This document shows positions 34,064-42,042 of a stretch of DNA of 64,000 bases, one piece after another; positions within the stretch are counted from its first letter, which is position 1, and each line of letters begins with the position of its first letter. Source of the DNA: Crocinitomicaceae bacterium (lineage in GTDB: Bacteria; Bacteroidota; Bacteroidia; Flavobacteriales_D; Crocinitomicaceae); contig JAJTCM010000003.1 in assembly GCA_021325675.1 (NCBI GenBank), positions 550,794 to 614,793 on the forward strand, in the 5' to 3' direction. The notes under the pieces are model-generated. The model ran no database searches, had not been told where the DNA came from, and saw only the letters and a list, made by a program, of their open reading frames with translations. The position numbers and the translations under genes are program-made.

Positions 34064-36664
34064 TCAAATCCGGAGAATCAGTTTTAAATTGAAACGGCGC
34101 TGTGTGAGATAATTCGGTATGGAATAATAAGTCCCGGAAACATCCTGGATCCATTGTTTGGAAAGTACGTTGTTCACCCCCATCAGGTTGAAAACTTCGA
34201 AGGAAAGGATAGCATCTGAAAAACGTCTTTTGCCCGCGGCCTTTGCGTCTTTTTTATTCTTCAGCAAATCGTAGGAAAGCCCGAGATCGGTACGGAAATA
34301 TGATTTCTGCCGCAGCGTATCCTTATATCTTTCGAAATCCGGCGGGCCATACGGCAAACGCGTTCCGAAGAAAAGCCCGAGCTGTACCGAAAAACGCTCG
34401 TAACCCGGCATATTGTCCTGGAAGAGGATAGCGAAATTCATTAGCTGGTCCGTCGGTCTCGGAATGTATTTGGCATCGATTACGGCGCTGTCCACAACTA
34501 CCTGGTCTTCGCTTACGCCAAAGTAAATTCGCTCACCCGCCTGGTTGTAGTAAAGCGTGTATTTGTCGCCGATCACATCTTCTTTCGTGGACAGGAAACC
34601 TACTTTAAAGAAAGATTCAATTCCTTTGACAAATTCTCCGTGCAGGTTGAAGTCAATTCCGTAAGCGTAGGCATTTGCCATGTTTTTGGCGTAATAGCGC
34701 GTGCGCACGTTATCCACTTCGTAAGGGTTCACGTCCCAGATATATTTGTAATACGCTTCCGTGGAGAATTTGAACGGCACGGCGCGGTCCCACATGCTGA
34801 AGAGGAAATCGTAGCCCCCAACGACGTGAAACGATTTCTGCGAAAGCACGTTCAGGTTCAGCTTGCCGTCAAACGTCCGGAACTCCCTGTAAAACGGCGG
34901 CTGGTAATACATTCCTGTTGACAGCTTAATCATTGAATTCCGGCGGCGGATCTTCGTTTTATTGAAAAAATACTGGCGCGGAAAGTAAACCAGTGAGAAA
35001 CGCGGCGTTACGTACAATTCATTGTTTACATCCGTGTAGCCGGCGCGCACGCCCATGTTCAGCACAAAGCGGTTGAAAGAGCTGGCGATCGTATCCGTAT
35101 GCAGGACTGTTTTGCTTGTTTTATTGCTGCGGATATGCTGTTTGACGTTCACCACGTAATCTTTTTTGGCCTTTCCCCATTCGGCATTGTACTGCATAAA
35201 ACCGGAAACACGCTGCGCGTCCAGGCTGAGTCGGCTTTTTACCGTTTCAAACAAAGTAATCACATCGTCTTCCCCCTGCGGCACACTGTAACCTGCGGAA
35301 TCGACCATTTTCCATTCGCTCAGCACATCCAGGAAGCGGTCCATCTGGAAATTCACGCCCCAGAGCAGTTTTTGCTTTTCATTGATCTTATAGCTTCCGT
35401 TGTGGTACACATTGACGATCGTCGCATTCAGCTTATTCCTGGCGTGGTTCAGAAAAGTCCCGATCCCCAGCGTGGCAATCGAATCACCGAATTCTTCCTT
35501 GGCAGGATCGGTTTCCAGCTGGTTGATAAAATATTGTCCCTGGATATCAAAATACTCGCGCTCATTGCTTTGAAAGGCTGACGCATAAAAATCGAGCTGT
35601 GTTTTTTTGGATGCTTTCCACTTCAGGGCCGTACCGGTAGTAATCGTCTGGAATTTCGTTTGTTCCTGGCCGTCAAAATAGATTTTAAAGCGATAGGCTT
35701 CGTTTACAGTCCCGAAATCCGTTTCGGAAGTTTGCGGCGAAAAGCGGTAATTGTTGCTTGAAAAATGGGCAATCGTGCTCCACACCAGATTTTCCGTGAC
35801 ATTGAAATTCACCAGCGTTTGCGCATCGTAAAAAACCGGGTTGTAGGCGCCTTTTGTCGGCAGGGAATTGAGCAGGTAACCGTTTGCCCGGTAGCGTGCT
35901 CCTGCCAGGTAATTCAGGCGTGGGCTGACGCGATGTGCCACATGCGACTCTACCCCGAGCAGCGAGCCCATAAATGAAGCATTAAGCGAATCCGGTTCTT
36001 TGTAGGTAATATCGAGTACCGAGCTCAGCTTATCGCCGTAGCGGGCATCGAACCCCCCGGCGCTGAAACGGATTTCTTCCACTAAAGCGGTATTGATGAA
36101 GCTCAGTCCTTCCTGCTGGCCGGAGCGCGTTAAAAAAGGGCGGTTGATCAAAAAATCATTAACGTAAACGAGGTTTTCCTCGTAGCTTCCGCCGCGCACG
36201 TTGTAATTGGAGGTCAATTCATTATTGGAGCTCGCGGCAGTTGTATAGATCAATGTGCGTTCAACGCTTGCATTCGGCAGGTTCTGAATATCGATTTTCG
36301 GAAGGCGCTGGATTTTTATATCGTCAATCCCTGTTCCCTGGACTTCTACCGTTTTAATGCCCTGGATCGGGAAAACAACCGTTTTGAGCATTTTTGTTTC
36401 GGGCGAAGTCAGCGTTACCGTTTTCCGTACTTCCAGCGTATCGAAGCGATAAACCAGCTCGTATTCCTGGTTGACTTTCAGCTCGAGGGTATATTTTCCG
36501 TCGATATCGGAATAGGTCAGCAGCTGGCCGTGAGATAAGCTGAAAATCTTCACGCTTTCGAGGTTATTCCCCAATTTATCGGTGCATTTCCCCGTCACTT
36601 TTCCCGTTTGCGCGAACGAAAAACAGTTGAGCAGCAAGAAGAAAATACCCGCAATAAATTTCAT
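34064..36664 (-). CDS. TonB-dependent receptor, carboxypeptidase-regulatory type
   Basis: 866 residues: a signal peptide (1-18, LLLNCFSFAQ); an N-terminal carboxypeptidase-regulatory-like domain (about 22-105); a plug (LPKIDIQNLPNASVERTLIYT; NYNVRGGSYEENLVYVNDFLINRPFL); then a beta-barrel to the C-terminus (LNLILRI-like tail NLKLILRI). No STN domain; the substrate is unknown and no SusD is adjacent. I prefer ATG 36664 over 36679 since the signal peptide starts there. It lies 7 bp from the SNF2 gene downstream, an unlikely functional pair. Confidence 0.88.
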   Translation of the reverse strand: MKFIAGIFFLLLNCFSFAQTGKVTGKCTDKLGNNLESVKIFSLSHGQLLTYSDIDGKYTLELKVNQEYELVYRFDTLEVRKTVTLTSPETKMLKTVVFPIQGIKTVEVQGTGIDDIKIQRLPKIDIQNLPNASVERTLIYTTAASSNNELTSNYNVRGGSYEENLVYVNDFLINRPFLTRSGQQEGLSFINTALVEEIRFSAGGFDARYGDKLSSVLDITYKEPDSLNASFMGSLLGVESHVAHRVSPRLNYLAGARYRANGYLLNSLPTKGAYNPVFYDAQTLVNFNVTENLVWSTIAHFSSNNYRFSPQTSETDFGTVNEAYRFKIYFDGQEQTKFQTITTGTALKWKASKKTQLDFYASAFQSNEREYFDIQGQYFINQLETDPAKEEFGDSIATLGIGTFLNHARNKLNATIVNVYHNGSYKINEKQKLLWGVNFQMDRFLDVLSEWKMVDSAGYSVPQGEDDVITLFETVKSRLSLDAQRVSGFMQYNAEWGKAKKDYVVNVKQHIRSNKTSKTVLHTDTIASSFNRFVLNMGVRAGYTDVNNELYVTPRFSLVYFPRQYFFNKTKIRRRNSMIKLSTGMYYQPPFYREFRTFDGKLNLNVLSQKSFHVVGGYDFLFSMWDRAVPFKFSTEAYYKYIWDVNPYEVDNVRTRYYAKNMANAYAYGIDFNLHGEFVKGIESFFKVGFLSTKEDVIGDKYTLYYNQAGERIYFGVSEDQVVVDSAVIDAKYIPRPTDQLMNFAILFQDNMPGYERFSVQLGLFFGTRLPYGPPDFERYKDTLRQKSYFRTDLGLSYDLLKNKKDAKAAGKRRFSDAILSFEVFNLMGVNNVLSKQWIQDVSGTYYSIPNYLTQRRFNLKLILRI

Positions 36665-36810
36665 GAAAGAGTAACGCACGATTTTAAATAATATTTCTCA
36701 AAACTAGTAAAGATATATCGAATAGCGGCAGTGATCGGGGGAAAAGCGTGATTTTTATTTACCTGAAACAAAAAACCTGAAAAATGTAAAATTTCGCTCC
36801 ATTAAAAGCT

Positions 36811-36818
36811 TATCTTTG
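36811..36818 (+). promoter_or_regulatory. Predicted -7 box (TATCTTTG)
   Basis: An exact TAnnTTTG match 29 bp upstream of ATG 36848; the -33 position shows only TTT. Partial support. Confidence 0.35.
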
Positions 36819-36847
36819 ATTGAGCGGTTTTCCTGCTTGCTAAAGAC

Positions 36848-38551
36848 ATGTTTCACCTTAAAATTAAACCTTTCCGGAAATTCCTTAAATGGTTTTTCAT
36901 CACATTCTTCGTTCTCCTGGTTGGAGGCGGGATTTTCGTGGCCTTTTTTCTCGAAGATTTCCTTGTGAGCAAGCTCAAGCGCGAGCTCCGGTATACTTTC
37001 CGCAATTATTATTCGATCGATTACAAATCCATGACTACCTGGGTGGACTGGAACGGACTGTCCATCACGATCAATGAGCCGATCTTCAAAAGTGACACCA
37101 GCAAGCACCGCCTGAACAGGCGTTTTCCGACGTTATTTTTTAATTCAGACAAACTGGAGATCAAAGATATTTCGATCCGGAAAATGCTCTTTACCGATGA
37201 CCTCGGCCTGAACAAAATCAAACTGCAAAAGCCTGAGCTAAAAGTGCTGCTCTTTGACGCTGACACAACCAATGCACGCAACGGGAAGTACCGCCGGAAA
37301 AAACGAAACCGCCGCTACCTGCGCTACCTTCATGTAAATGAAATCAGCATTGAGCACGGAAATATAGCCTTCTCGAATTTCAAAGACGTTTCTGACACCA
37401 CTTTTATGGGCTATGATATCAGCTCGAGCGTGGAAAATATCAAGGTGAAGATGTCGCGCATGAAAAACCTGGCTTACCGCCTGAAAAAAGAAAATAATTT
37501 CAAATTTTCAGTTGGGAAGGCTTTCCTGAAACCTTACGGATCGAATTATTATTTCGATATGGATTCACTCAAGCTTGACGATAAAAACAAGCTGATTTCC
37601 GCCCAGAACATTTCCGAAAATACCGTGAAATCCAAACTGGCCGTGAGCCACGATCACCGCTACGCCAAAGCTATCCCTGAAACCAGCATCGGCAACTTTG
37701 TTTTGCGGGGTTACAACCTGAAAGAACTGATGCTGCAAAGAACAATTTCCGTACAATCTGTCCACATGGATAAGATCAATATCGAAGTTTTTAAAAACAG
37801 GAAAAAAGGCTGGAATAAAGCCCAGGAAAAAATCCTGATTCATGAAATGCTGACCAATCTCCCTTTCCTGATTAAGGTCGACACGCTCCATATCTCCAAT
37901 TCGAACCTCTATTTCGAGATGATCGATAAAAAAACGAAAAAACCTGTTGACATTTACCTGACGCAAATGGACGTGCTCCTCACCCAGGTCAATACTCTGC
38001 CGGGCAGCCGCGATACAATGATCCTACAGGGCCGGGGCAAATTCATGGATGTTGCGGATTTCAATATCAAAATCCTTTTCCCGAACGTCTTTGAAGACGA
38101 CAACTATTATTCCGGCTACATTGGCGCGATGCCTTTCAATACATTTAACGAAATCCTGGCGAGCTATTCCGGCATCCGGATTTCAGACGGAAAAATCCAT
38201 TCCATCGTGTTTTCAGGCAGGTGTACCGAATACGAAAATTTCGGTTCGCTTGTGTTCCTTTACAATGACCTGGAAATTGAAGGCTCCCGGAAATCCACCA
38301 AGATACGAAAACGGAAAATCCCGCTCGTAACGATCCTCGGCAACATGGTGCTGCAAAACAACAACCCGGCCAACGAAGGAGAAGCGCCTAAGAAAGTAGA
38401 TTATTACCTGCGCCGTGAGAAATACAAAGGCCACGTGATCCTGCTTTTCGGCGGTATCCTCGAAGGTGTGAAGAATACGCTCATCAACAAGGAAATCCAG
38501 GACCAGGCTAAAAAAATCAACTGGAAACGCTTTAAGAAATTTAAAATGTAA
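36848..38551 (+). CDS. AsmA/DUF748-like membrane-anchored protein
   Basis: 567 residues. A single N-terminal membrane helix (about 14-33, WFFITFFVLLVGGGIFVAFFL) is followed by a long beta-rich periplasmic region with repeated strand pairs (SITINEPIFKSD, HVNEISIEHGNIAFSNF, DTLHISNSNLYFEMID, GRGKFMDVADFNIKILFP), and a basic C-terminus (KKINWKRFKKFKM). This is the layout of AsmA/YhdP-like proteins that bridge the periplasm and help move lipids to the outer membrane; the assignment is by layout, not by a strong motif. It stands alone, convergent with the TonB-like gene. Confidence 0.6.
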   Translation: MFHLKIKPFRKFLKWFFITFFVLLVGGGIFVAFFLEDFLVSKLKRELRYTFRNYYSIDYKSMTTWVDWNGLSITINEPIFKSDTSKHRLNRRFPTLFFNSDKLEIKDISIRKMLFTDDLGLNKIKLQKPELKVLLFDADTTNARNGKYRRKKRNRRYLRYLHVNEISIEHGNIAFSNFKDVSDTTFMGYDISSSVENIKVKMSRMKNLAYRLKKENNFKFSVGKAFLKPYGSNYYFDMDSLKLDDKNKLISAQNISENTVKSKLAVSHDHRYAKAIPETSIGNFVLRGYNLKELMLQRTISVQSVHMDKINIEVFKNRKKGWNKAQEKILIHEMLTNLPFLIKVDTLHISNSNLYFEMIDKKTKKPVDIYLTQMDVLLTQVNTLPGSRDTMILQGRGKFMDVADFNIKILFPNVFEDDNYYSGYIGAMPFNTFNEILASYSGIRISDGKIHSIVFSGRCTEYENFGSLVFLYNDLEIEGSRKSTKIRKRKIPLVTILGNMVLQNNNPANEGEAPKKVDYYLRREKYKGHVILLFGGILEGVKNTLINKEIQDQAKKINWKRFKKFKM

Positions 38552-38611
38552 TCACTAACGCGAATTGCTTGCGCGCCAAATTCACAATTTACGAATGCGC
38601 GACAGCGCACA

Positions 38612-39403
38612 CTACTGCGAAACGAACGTATAAATAATTTTCCCGTCCTGGCTGGCTGAAGACGAATAATTAAACCGCGACAGCATTGCGTATTTTTTGG
38701 CCTGTTCGATCATGCATCCGGAAGCGCCCTTACTTTGCTCCGGAACGTAAGTGGCAGAAATAACATTGCCATTCTGGTTTACTTTGATCCTGATGAAAAC
38801 GACACCGTTGGAACCATGTCCACAGGTGTAGCCCGGGTTTCGTACATACCATTCGTTGTTCTGATGCGGTTCACGGCCCGAAAGCTCCCAGCGCACCATT
38901 ACATTTCCCGAATAAGCCGTGCTGCCGCCGTTATTGTTTTGCTCCGTTTTGGAATTGGTGGGATTGGAAGAGGTTTTCTGCTTATTGCGCAGGTCTTCCA
39001 GCTCTTTTTTGATTTTCTCCCGCTTGGCGCCTTCACCCGATTCAGCATAAAACTGGGCTTCCAGGTCTTTGATCCGCTGATCGGCCGAGCCCTGAGCTGC
39101 CGGTTGGGAGTTGAACGCTTTATTGGCGTCCCAGTTTTCATCTGATGCCTGGCGCTTATCCCCCAGGTCTTTGGCAATGCTTTTCATTTCTCCGGAAGAC
39201 ATATCCTGCGGGGCGATCTCAATATTTTGCATATCCAGCAGCACTTCAGTGTCTTTCTTCACCCGCTCTTCGCCCCAAACCTCAATTTCGAAGGTGTTTT
39301 CGTACGTATCCATGGTGAAATACATAAAAAGCCCGATACAGCTTCCCAGCGCAGCAAGGATGCCGAATTTATGGCGTTCTATGAAAGTAAAAAACTTTCC
39401 CAT
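38612..39403 (-). CDS. TonB-like energy transducer / TonB C-terminal domain protein
   Basis: 263 residues. Short cytoplasmic N-terminus, one membrane helix (about 13-31, FGILAALGSCIGLFMYFTM), a charged helical periplasmic linker (~80-150), and a C-terminal TonB-like domain (GVVFIRIKVNQNGNVISATYVPEQSKGASGCMIEQAKKYAMLSRF). The linker is K/E-rich, not the proline-rich type of classical TonB. It lies 11 bp after the WG-repeat gene in the same operon. The two cysteines in the C-terminal domain (GYTCGHG and SGCMIE) might pair. Confidence 0.75.
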   Translation of the reverse strand: MGKFFTFIERHKFGILAALGSCIGLFMYFTMDTYENTFEIEVWGEERVKKDTEVLLDMQNIEIAPQDMSSGEMKSIAKDLGDKRQASDENWDANKAFNSQPAAQGSADQRIKDLEAQFYAESGEGAKREKIKKELEDLRNKQKTSSNPTNSKTEQNNNGGSTAYSGNVMVRWELSGREPHQNNEWYVRNPGYTCGHGSNGVVFIRIKVNQNGNVISATYVPEQSKGASGCMIEQAKKYAMLSRFNYSSSASQDGKIIYTFVSQ

Positions 39404-39414
39404 GTTTTTGTTGT

Positions 39415-41514
39415 TTACCTATTTGGTTTGATGAGCCGCATTTCCGGCAGGTAAAAGTAATGCACGTCAAAGGCGGTAGTTAAAATTAAGTATTCTTTAT
39501 TTAAAAAACGAACCTGGTCGTATGTTTCTGTTGTCAGCGGGTTGCCGTCACGATACAGCAAGGTCAGCTTCTCTCCCGTCTTCTGTACATATAACTTGTC
39601 ATTTAGTTTCTGGATATGATCAAAAATAATCGGAACAATGATCGTGCCCTTATTATCCAGCATGCCGTAGCGATTATTAAAGGAAACTATAGCGACTTCA
39701 TTATCGAAGCTGCGGGCTTCATCGTAAGTCGGCTGAACGATCACTTTGTTGGTGAGGTCGATGTAACCCCAGAGCAATTCCTTGCGGAAGGCCACCAGGT
39801 CGGAGATTTCGCCCAAAGTCTGGTAAGCCGGCGTAATTACCCATTTTCCCGCCGGGTCAATGATCCCCCATTTGCCTTTGGAAATCGCCCTGGCGTAGCC
39901 TGCAGTGAAATTCGCAAAATTGGAAATGTTAGGCCGTGCATCAAAAATCGGGGCGATTGCCTGTGCGCCGAACTGGTCGAAGTAACCGATTTTGCCATTC
40001 AGGCTGAAAGCGATCCTGTTTTCGGATAAAATCGCAATCTCGTCGTATTTTGCAGGCTGGATTTCATTCCCTTTCCCGGTCATTAAACCGTAATAATCGC
40101 CTTCCTGGAAAACAAACAAATTATCTGTCAGGCGCTTGACTGTTTCGTATTTCAGCGGGAAAAGCACATTCCCCAGCCGATCGATGAAATTCTCATAGCC
40201 GTTGAGCACTACCTGCGCCACCCCATTCTGAAAGGAAAATGCCTCTTCGAAACGTTCCGCTACGACCTGGTTCCCGAATTTATCATAATAAGCAAAAAGC
40301 GAATCTTTTTTCGCGAATACAAGGCCTTCGGAATACAGCCCGATATCTTCAAACTCAATGTCAAAGATCAGCTTGCCGGTGCGGTCGATGATGCCCACCT
40401 TGTCGTTTTTCTCCACAATGGCCCGCCCGTCTTCAAAATCGCTGGCCGCATCGTATTCGAATGGGATCACCACCTTGTTGTTTTTATCCACGAAACCGAT
40501 TTTCCCGAGCCTGGATGCCTGCGCCAAACCTTCTTTATACAGGTTGAGGCCTTCATAGCTCGCGTCTGTGACGATTTGCCCCTGGTCGGTCATCCAGCCA
40601 TAGTAATTTTCGCTTTTATACGGCAGGAGCGTTTGTTTCGCCAGGTTCATTTCCTCGTTCAGCTCACTTTGGAAAGGATAATCGGGATATTCGCGCTTAA
40701 ACGCTTCGATGCGCTCGTCCGTATACGTGTACATGTAAATCTGGAAGAGCTTTCGCCAGGCCAGGTCGACATTCCGGTTATTGGGAAAATTGCTGATGAA
40801 ATTGTAATAACTGGCAATCGTATTGATTTTGGTCTGGATGCGGTAAATTTCGTTTTCAGCATGCATTGCATACGGGCTGTTGGGACGTTCTTCGAGGAAA
40901 AGCATATATTCCGCGAGGGTTTTGCCCGCCGTGCGTTCTTCGTATTCCTTCAGGTAAATTTCGTCCTGCGCCAGCTTGGTATATTCCGATTCCGGGTATT
41001 TTTTGATGAAAGCCTGGAAAGAAACGCTGGTGTTTTCGCGCATTGCCTGGTAAAAAGAAATCGAGTCGCGGCGGTGAAGTGCAACAAAACGCTCATTGGC
41101 CCAGGGATGGGTATCGAGAAAGGCCTGGTAGCCCGCCTCAGTGTTCTGTTTGGCCGCAAACTGGAAATATTCGCTGCTGATCCGGCGTTTGAGATCGTAG
41201 ATACTCAGCTCATCAAACTCGAAAGGGGCGAGCTCTTTCCTGAGCTTTTCTTTCACAAGCGAATAGCTTTTCTCCGCTTTTAATACGTATTTGAAAGCTG
41301 AATCGAGTTGATGAAACGGATTGTCGCGCCGGTAATAAATCGTTGCCAGCCCAAATGAACAAGGCGATTCAAACTTTTTAAGCTTCTTTTGAAAAATGCG
41401 CTTAGCTTCAAAATAGTTGTAAATCTTAAGGGCTTCGAAACCATCTTTCACAGAGGCTGCCAGGCTGAATTTTCCAAGTACTACAAATAAAAGGACAAGA
41501 AAGCGAATGTGCAT
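39415..41514 (-). CDS. WG-repeat protein with N-terminal TPR-like region
   Basis: 699 residues. Signal peptide (1-19), then a helical TPR/Sel-like region (~25-300), then WG beta-repeats (~305-640): GWMTDQGQIVTDASYEGL, GFVDKNNKVVIPFEYDAAS, GIIDRTGKLIFDIEFED, GYFDQFGAQAIAPIFDA, GIIDPAGKWVITPAY, GYIDLTNKVIVQPTYDEA, GMLDNKGTIIVPIIFD. WG repeats form a beta-propeller-like or solenoid platform, function unknown. Secreted or periplasmic. Operon partner: the TonB-like gene 11 bp downstream. Confidence 0.88.
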   Translation of the reverse strand: MHIRFLVLLFVVLGKFSLAASVKDGFEALKIYNYFEAKRIFQKKLKKFESPCSFGLATIYYRRDNPFHQLDSAFKYVLKAEKSYSLVKEKLRKELAPFEFDELSIYDLKRRISSEYFQFAAKQNTEAGYQAFLDTHPWANERFVALHRRDSISFYQAMRENTSVSFQAFIKKYPESEYTKLAQDEIYLKEYEERTAGKTLAEYMLFLEERPNSPYAMHAENEIYRIQTKINTIASYYNFISNFPNNRNVDLAWRKLFQIYMYTYTDERIEAFKREYPDYPFQSELNEEMNLAKQTLLPYKSENYYGWMTDQGQIVTDASYEGLNLYKEGLAQASRLGKIGFVDKNNKVVIPFEYDAASDFEDGRAIVEKNDKVGIIDRTGKLIFDIEFEDIGLYSEGLVFAKKDSLFAYYDKFGNQVVAERFEEAFSFQNGVAQVVLNGYENFIDRLGNVLFPLKYETVKRLTDNLFVFQEGDYYGLMTGKGNEIQPAKYDEIAILSENRIAFSLNGKIGYFDQFGAQAIAPIFDARPNISNFANFTAGYARAISKGKWGIIDPAGKWVITPAYQTLGEISDLVAFRKELLWGYIDLTNKVIVQPTYDEARSFDNEVAIVSFNNRYGMLDNKGTIIVPIIFDHIQKLNDKLYVQKTGEKLTLLYRDGNPLTTETYDQVRFLNKEYLILTTAFDVHYFYLPEMRLIKPNR

Positions 41515-41576
41515 ATGTTTAAATCAGCCCTGAAATTATATAAAAAAAAGGCATTGATCAACAAAACAGCATATAA

Positions 41577-41620
41577 TTATTATTGCAGTGACCGGTCGCG
41601 ACTGATACCTGCAATAATAA
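41577..41620. repeat. Perfect 12-bp inverted repeat upstream of the WG gene
   Basis: ttattattgcag (41577-41588) and ctgcaataataa (41609-41620) are perfect reverse complements separated by a 20-bp GC-rich loop (tgaccggtcgcgactgatac), 63 bp upstream of the WG gene start and just past the rpmE2 terminator. It could be a leader hairpin or an operator. Confidence 0.6.
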
Positions 41621-41626
41621 GCATAT

Positions 41627-41660
41627 AAAAAAACCCCCACCGAAGCCGGCAGGGGTTTTC
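41627..41660 (-). terminator. Terminator of rpmE2
   Basis: On the - strand: GAAAACCCCTGCC ... GGTGGGGGTTTTTTT, a stem of AAAACCCC/GGGGTTTT with a GC-rich inner part, ending in a T-tract, 19 bp after the rpmE2 stop. Confidence 0.8.
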
Positions 41661-41678
41661 AAAAACGTAAAAAAACGA

Positions 41679-41933
41679 TTATTTTTTAGTTCTTCCGTAT
41701 CTTGTGTTGAATTTATCAATACGACCCGCAGTATCGACGTACTTAACGATACCGGTGAAGAATGGGTGAGATTTGTGGGAAATATCCAGTTTGATCAGCG
41801 GATACTCGTTTCCATCTTCCCATGCAATGGTGTCTTTGGAAGCTGCAGACGATTTACCTAAAAAGGTATACTCGTTTGTCATGTCTTTGAAAACGACCAT
41901 TCTGTAATCTTCCGGGTGGATATCTTTTCTCAT
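41679..41933 (-). CDS. rpmE2: 50S ribosomal protein L31 type B
   Basis: 84 residues, starts MRKDIHPEDYRMVVFKDM and ends FNTRYGRTKK. The type B form: no zinc-binding cysteines anywhere, and the longer C-terminus. Such zinc-free paralogues often replace the zinc form under zinc shortage, but here it may be the only L31. It has its own promoter and terminator, so it is monocistronic. Confidence 0.96.
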   Translation of the reverse strand: MRKDIHPEDYRMVVFKDMTNEYTFLGKSSAASKDTIAWEDGNEYPLIKLDISHKSHPFFTGIVKYVDTAGRIDKFNTRYGRTKK

Positions 41934-41996
41934 TTTATCTTAATTTTAATTCTTGTTTTCCTAAAATTCAGCGCCTATCTATCAATAAGGCGGGTG

Positions 41997-42027
41997 CAAA
42001 GGTAAACAATTTATTTTATATTCCAAA
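41997..42027 (-). promoter_or_regulatory. Predicted promoter of rpmE2
   Basis: On the - strand: TTTG (42027-42024), a 19-bp spacer, TACCTTTG (42004-41997): a full consensus match. The leader to ATG 41933 would be ~55 bases, room for ribosomal autoregulation. Confidence 0.65.
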
Positions 42028-42042
42028 TTTTTATTCCGGTTT

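Noticed and set aside
38552..38611. GC-rich words gcttgcgcgccaaattc / atgcgcgacagcgcac between convergent genes as a terminator
   Set aside because: No stem of useful length with a T-tract could be drawn.
40576..41283. 235-codon open frame on the + strand inside the WG gene
   Set aside because: Antisense to a gene with clear WG repeats and signal peptide; an amino-acid make-up typical of a shadow frame.
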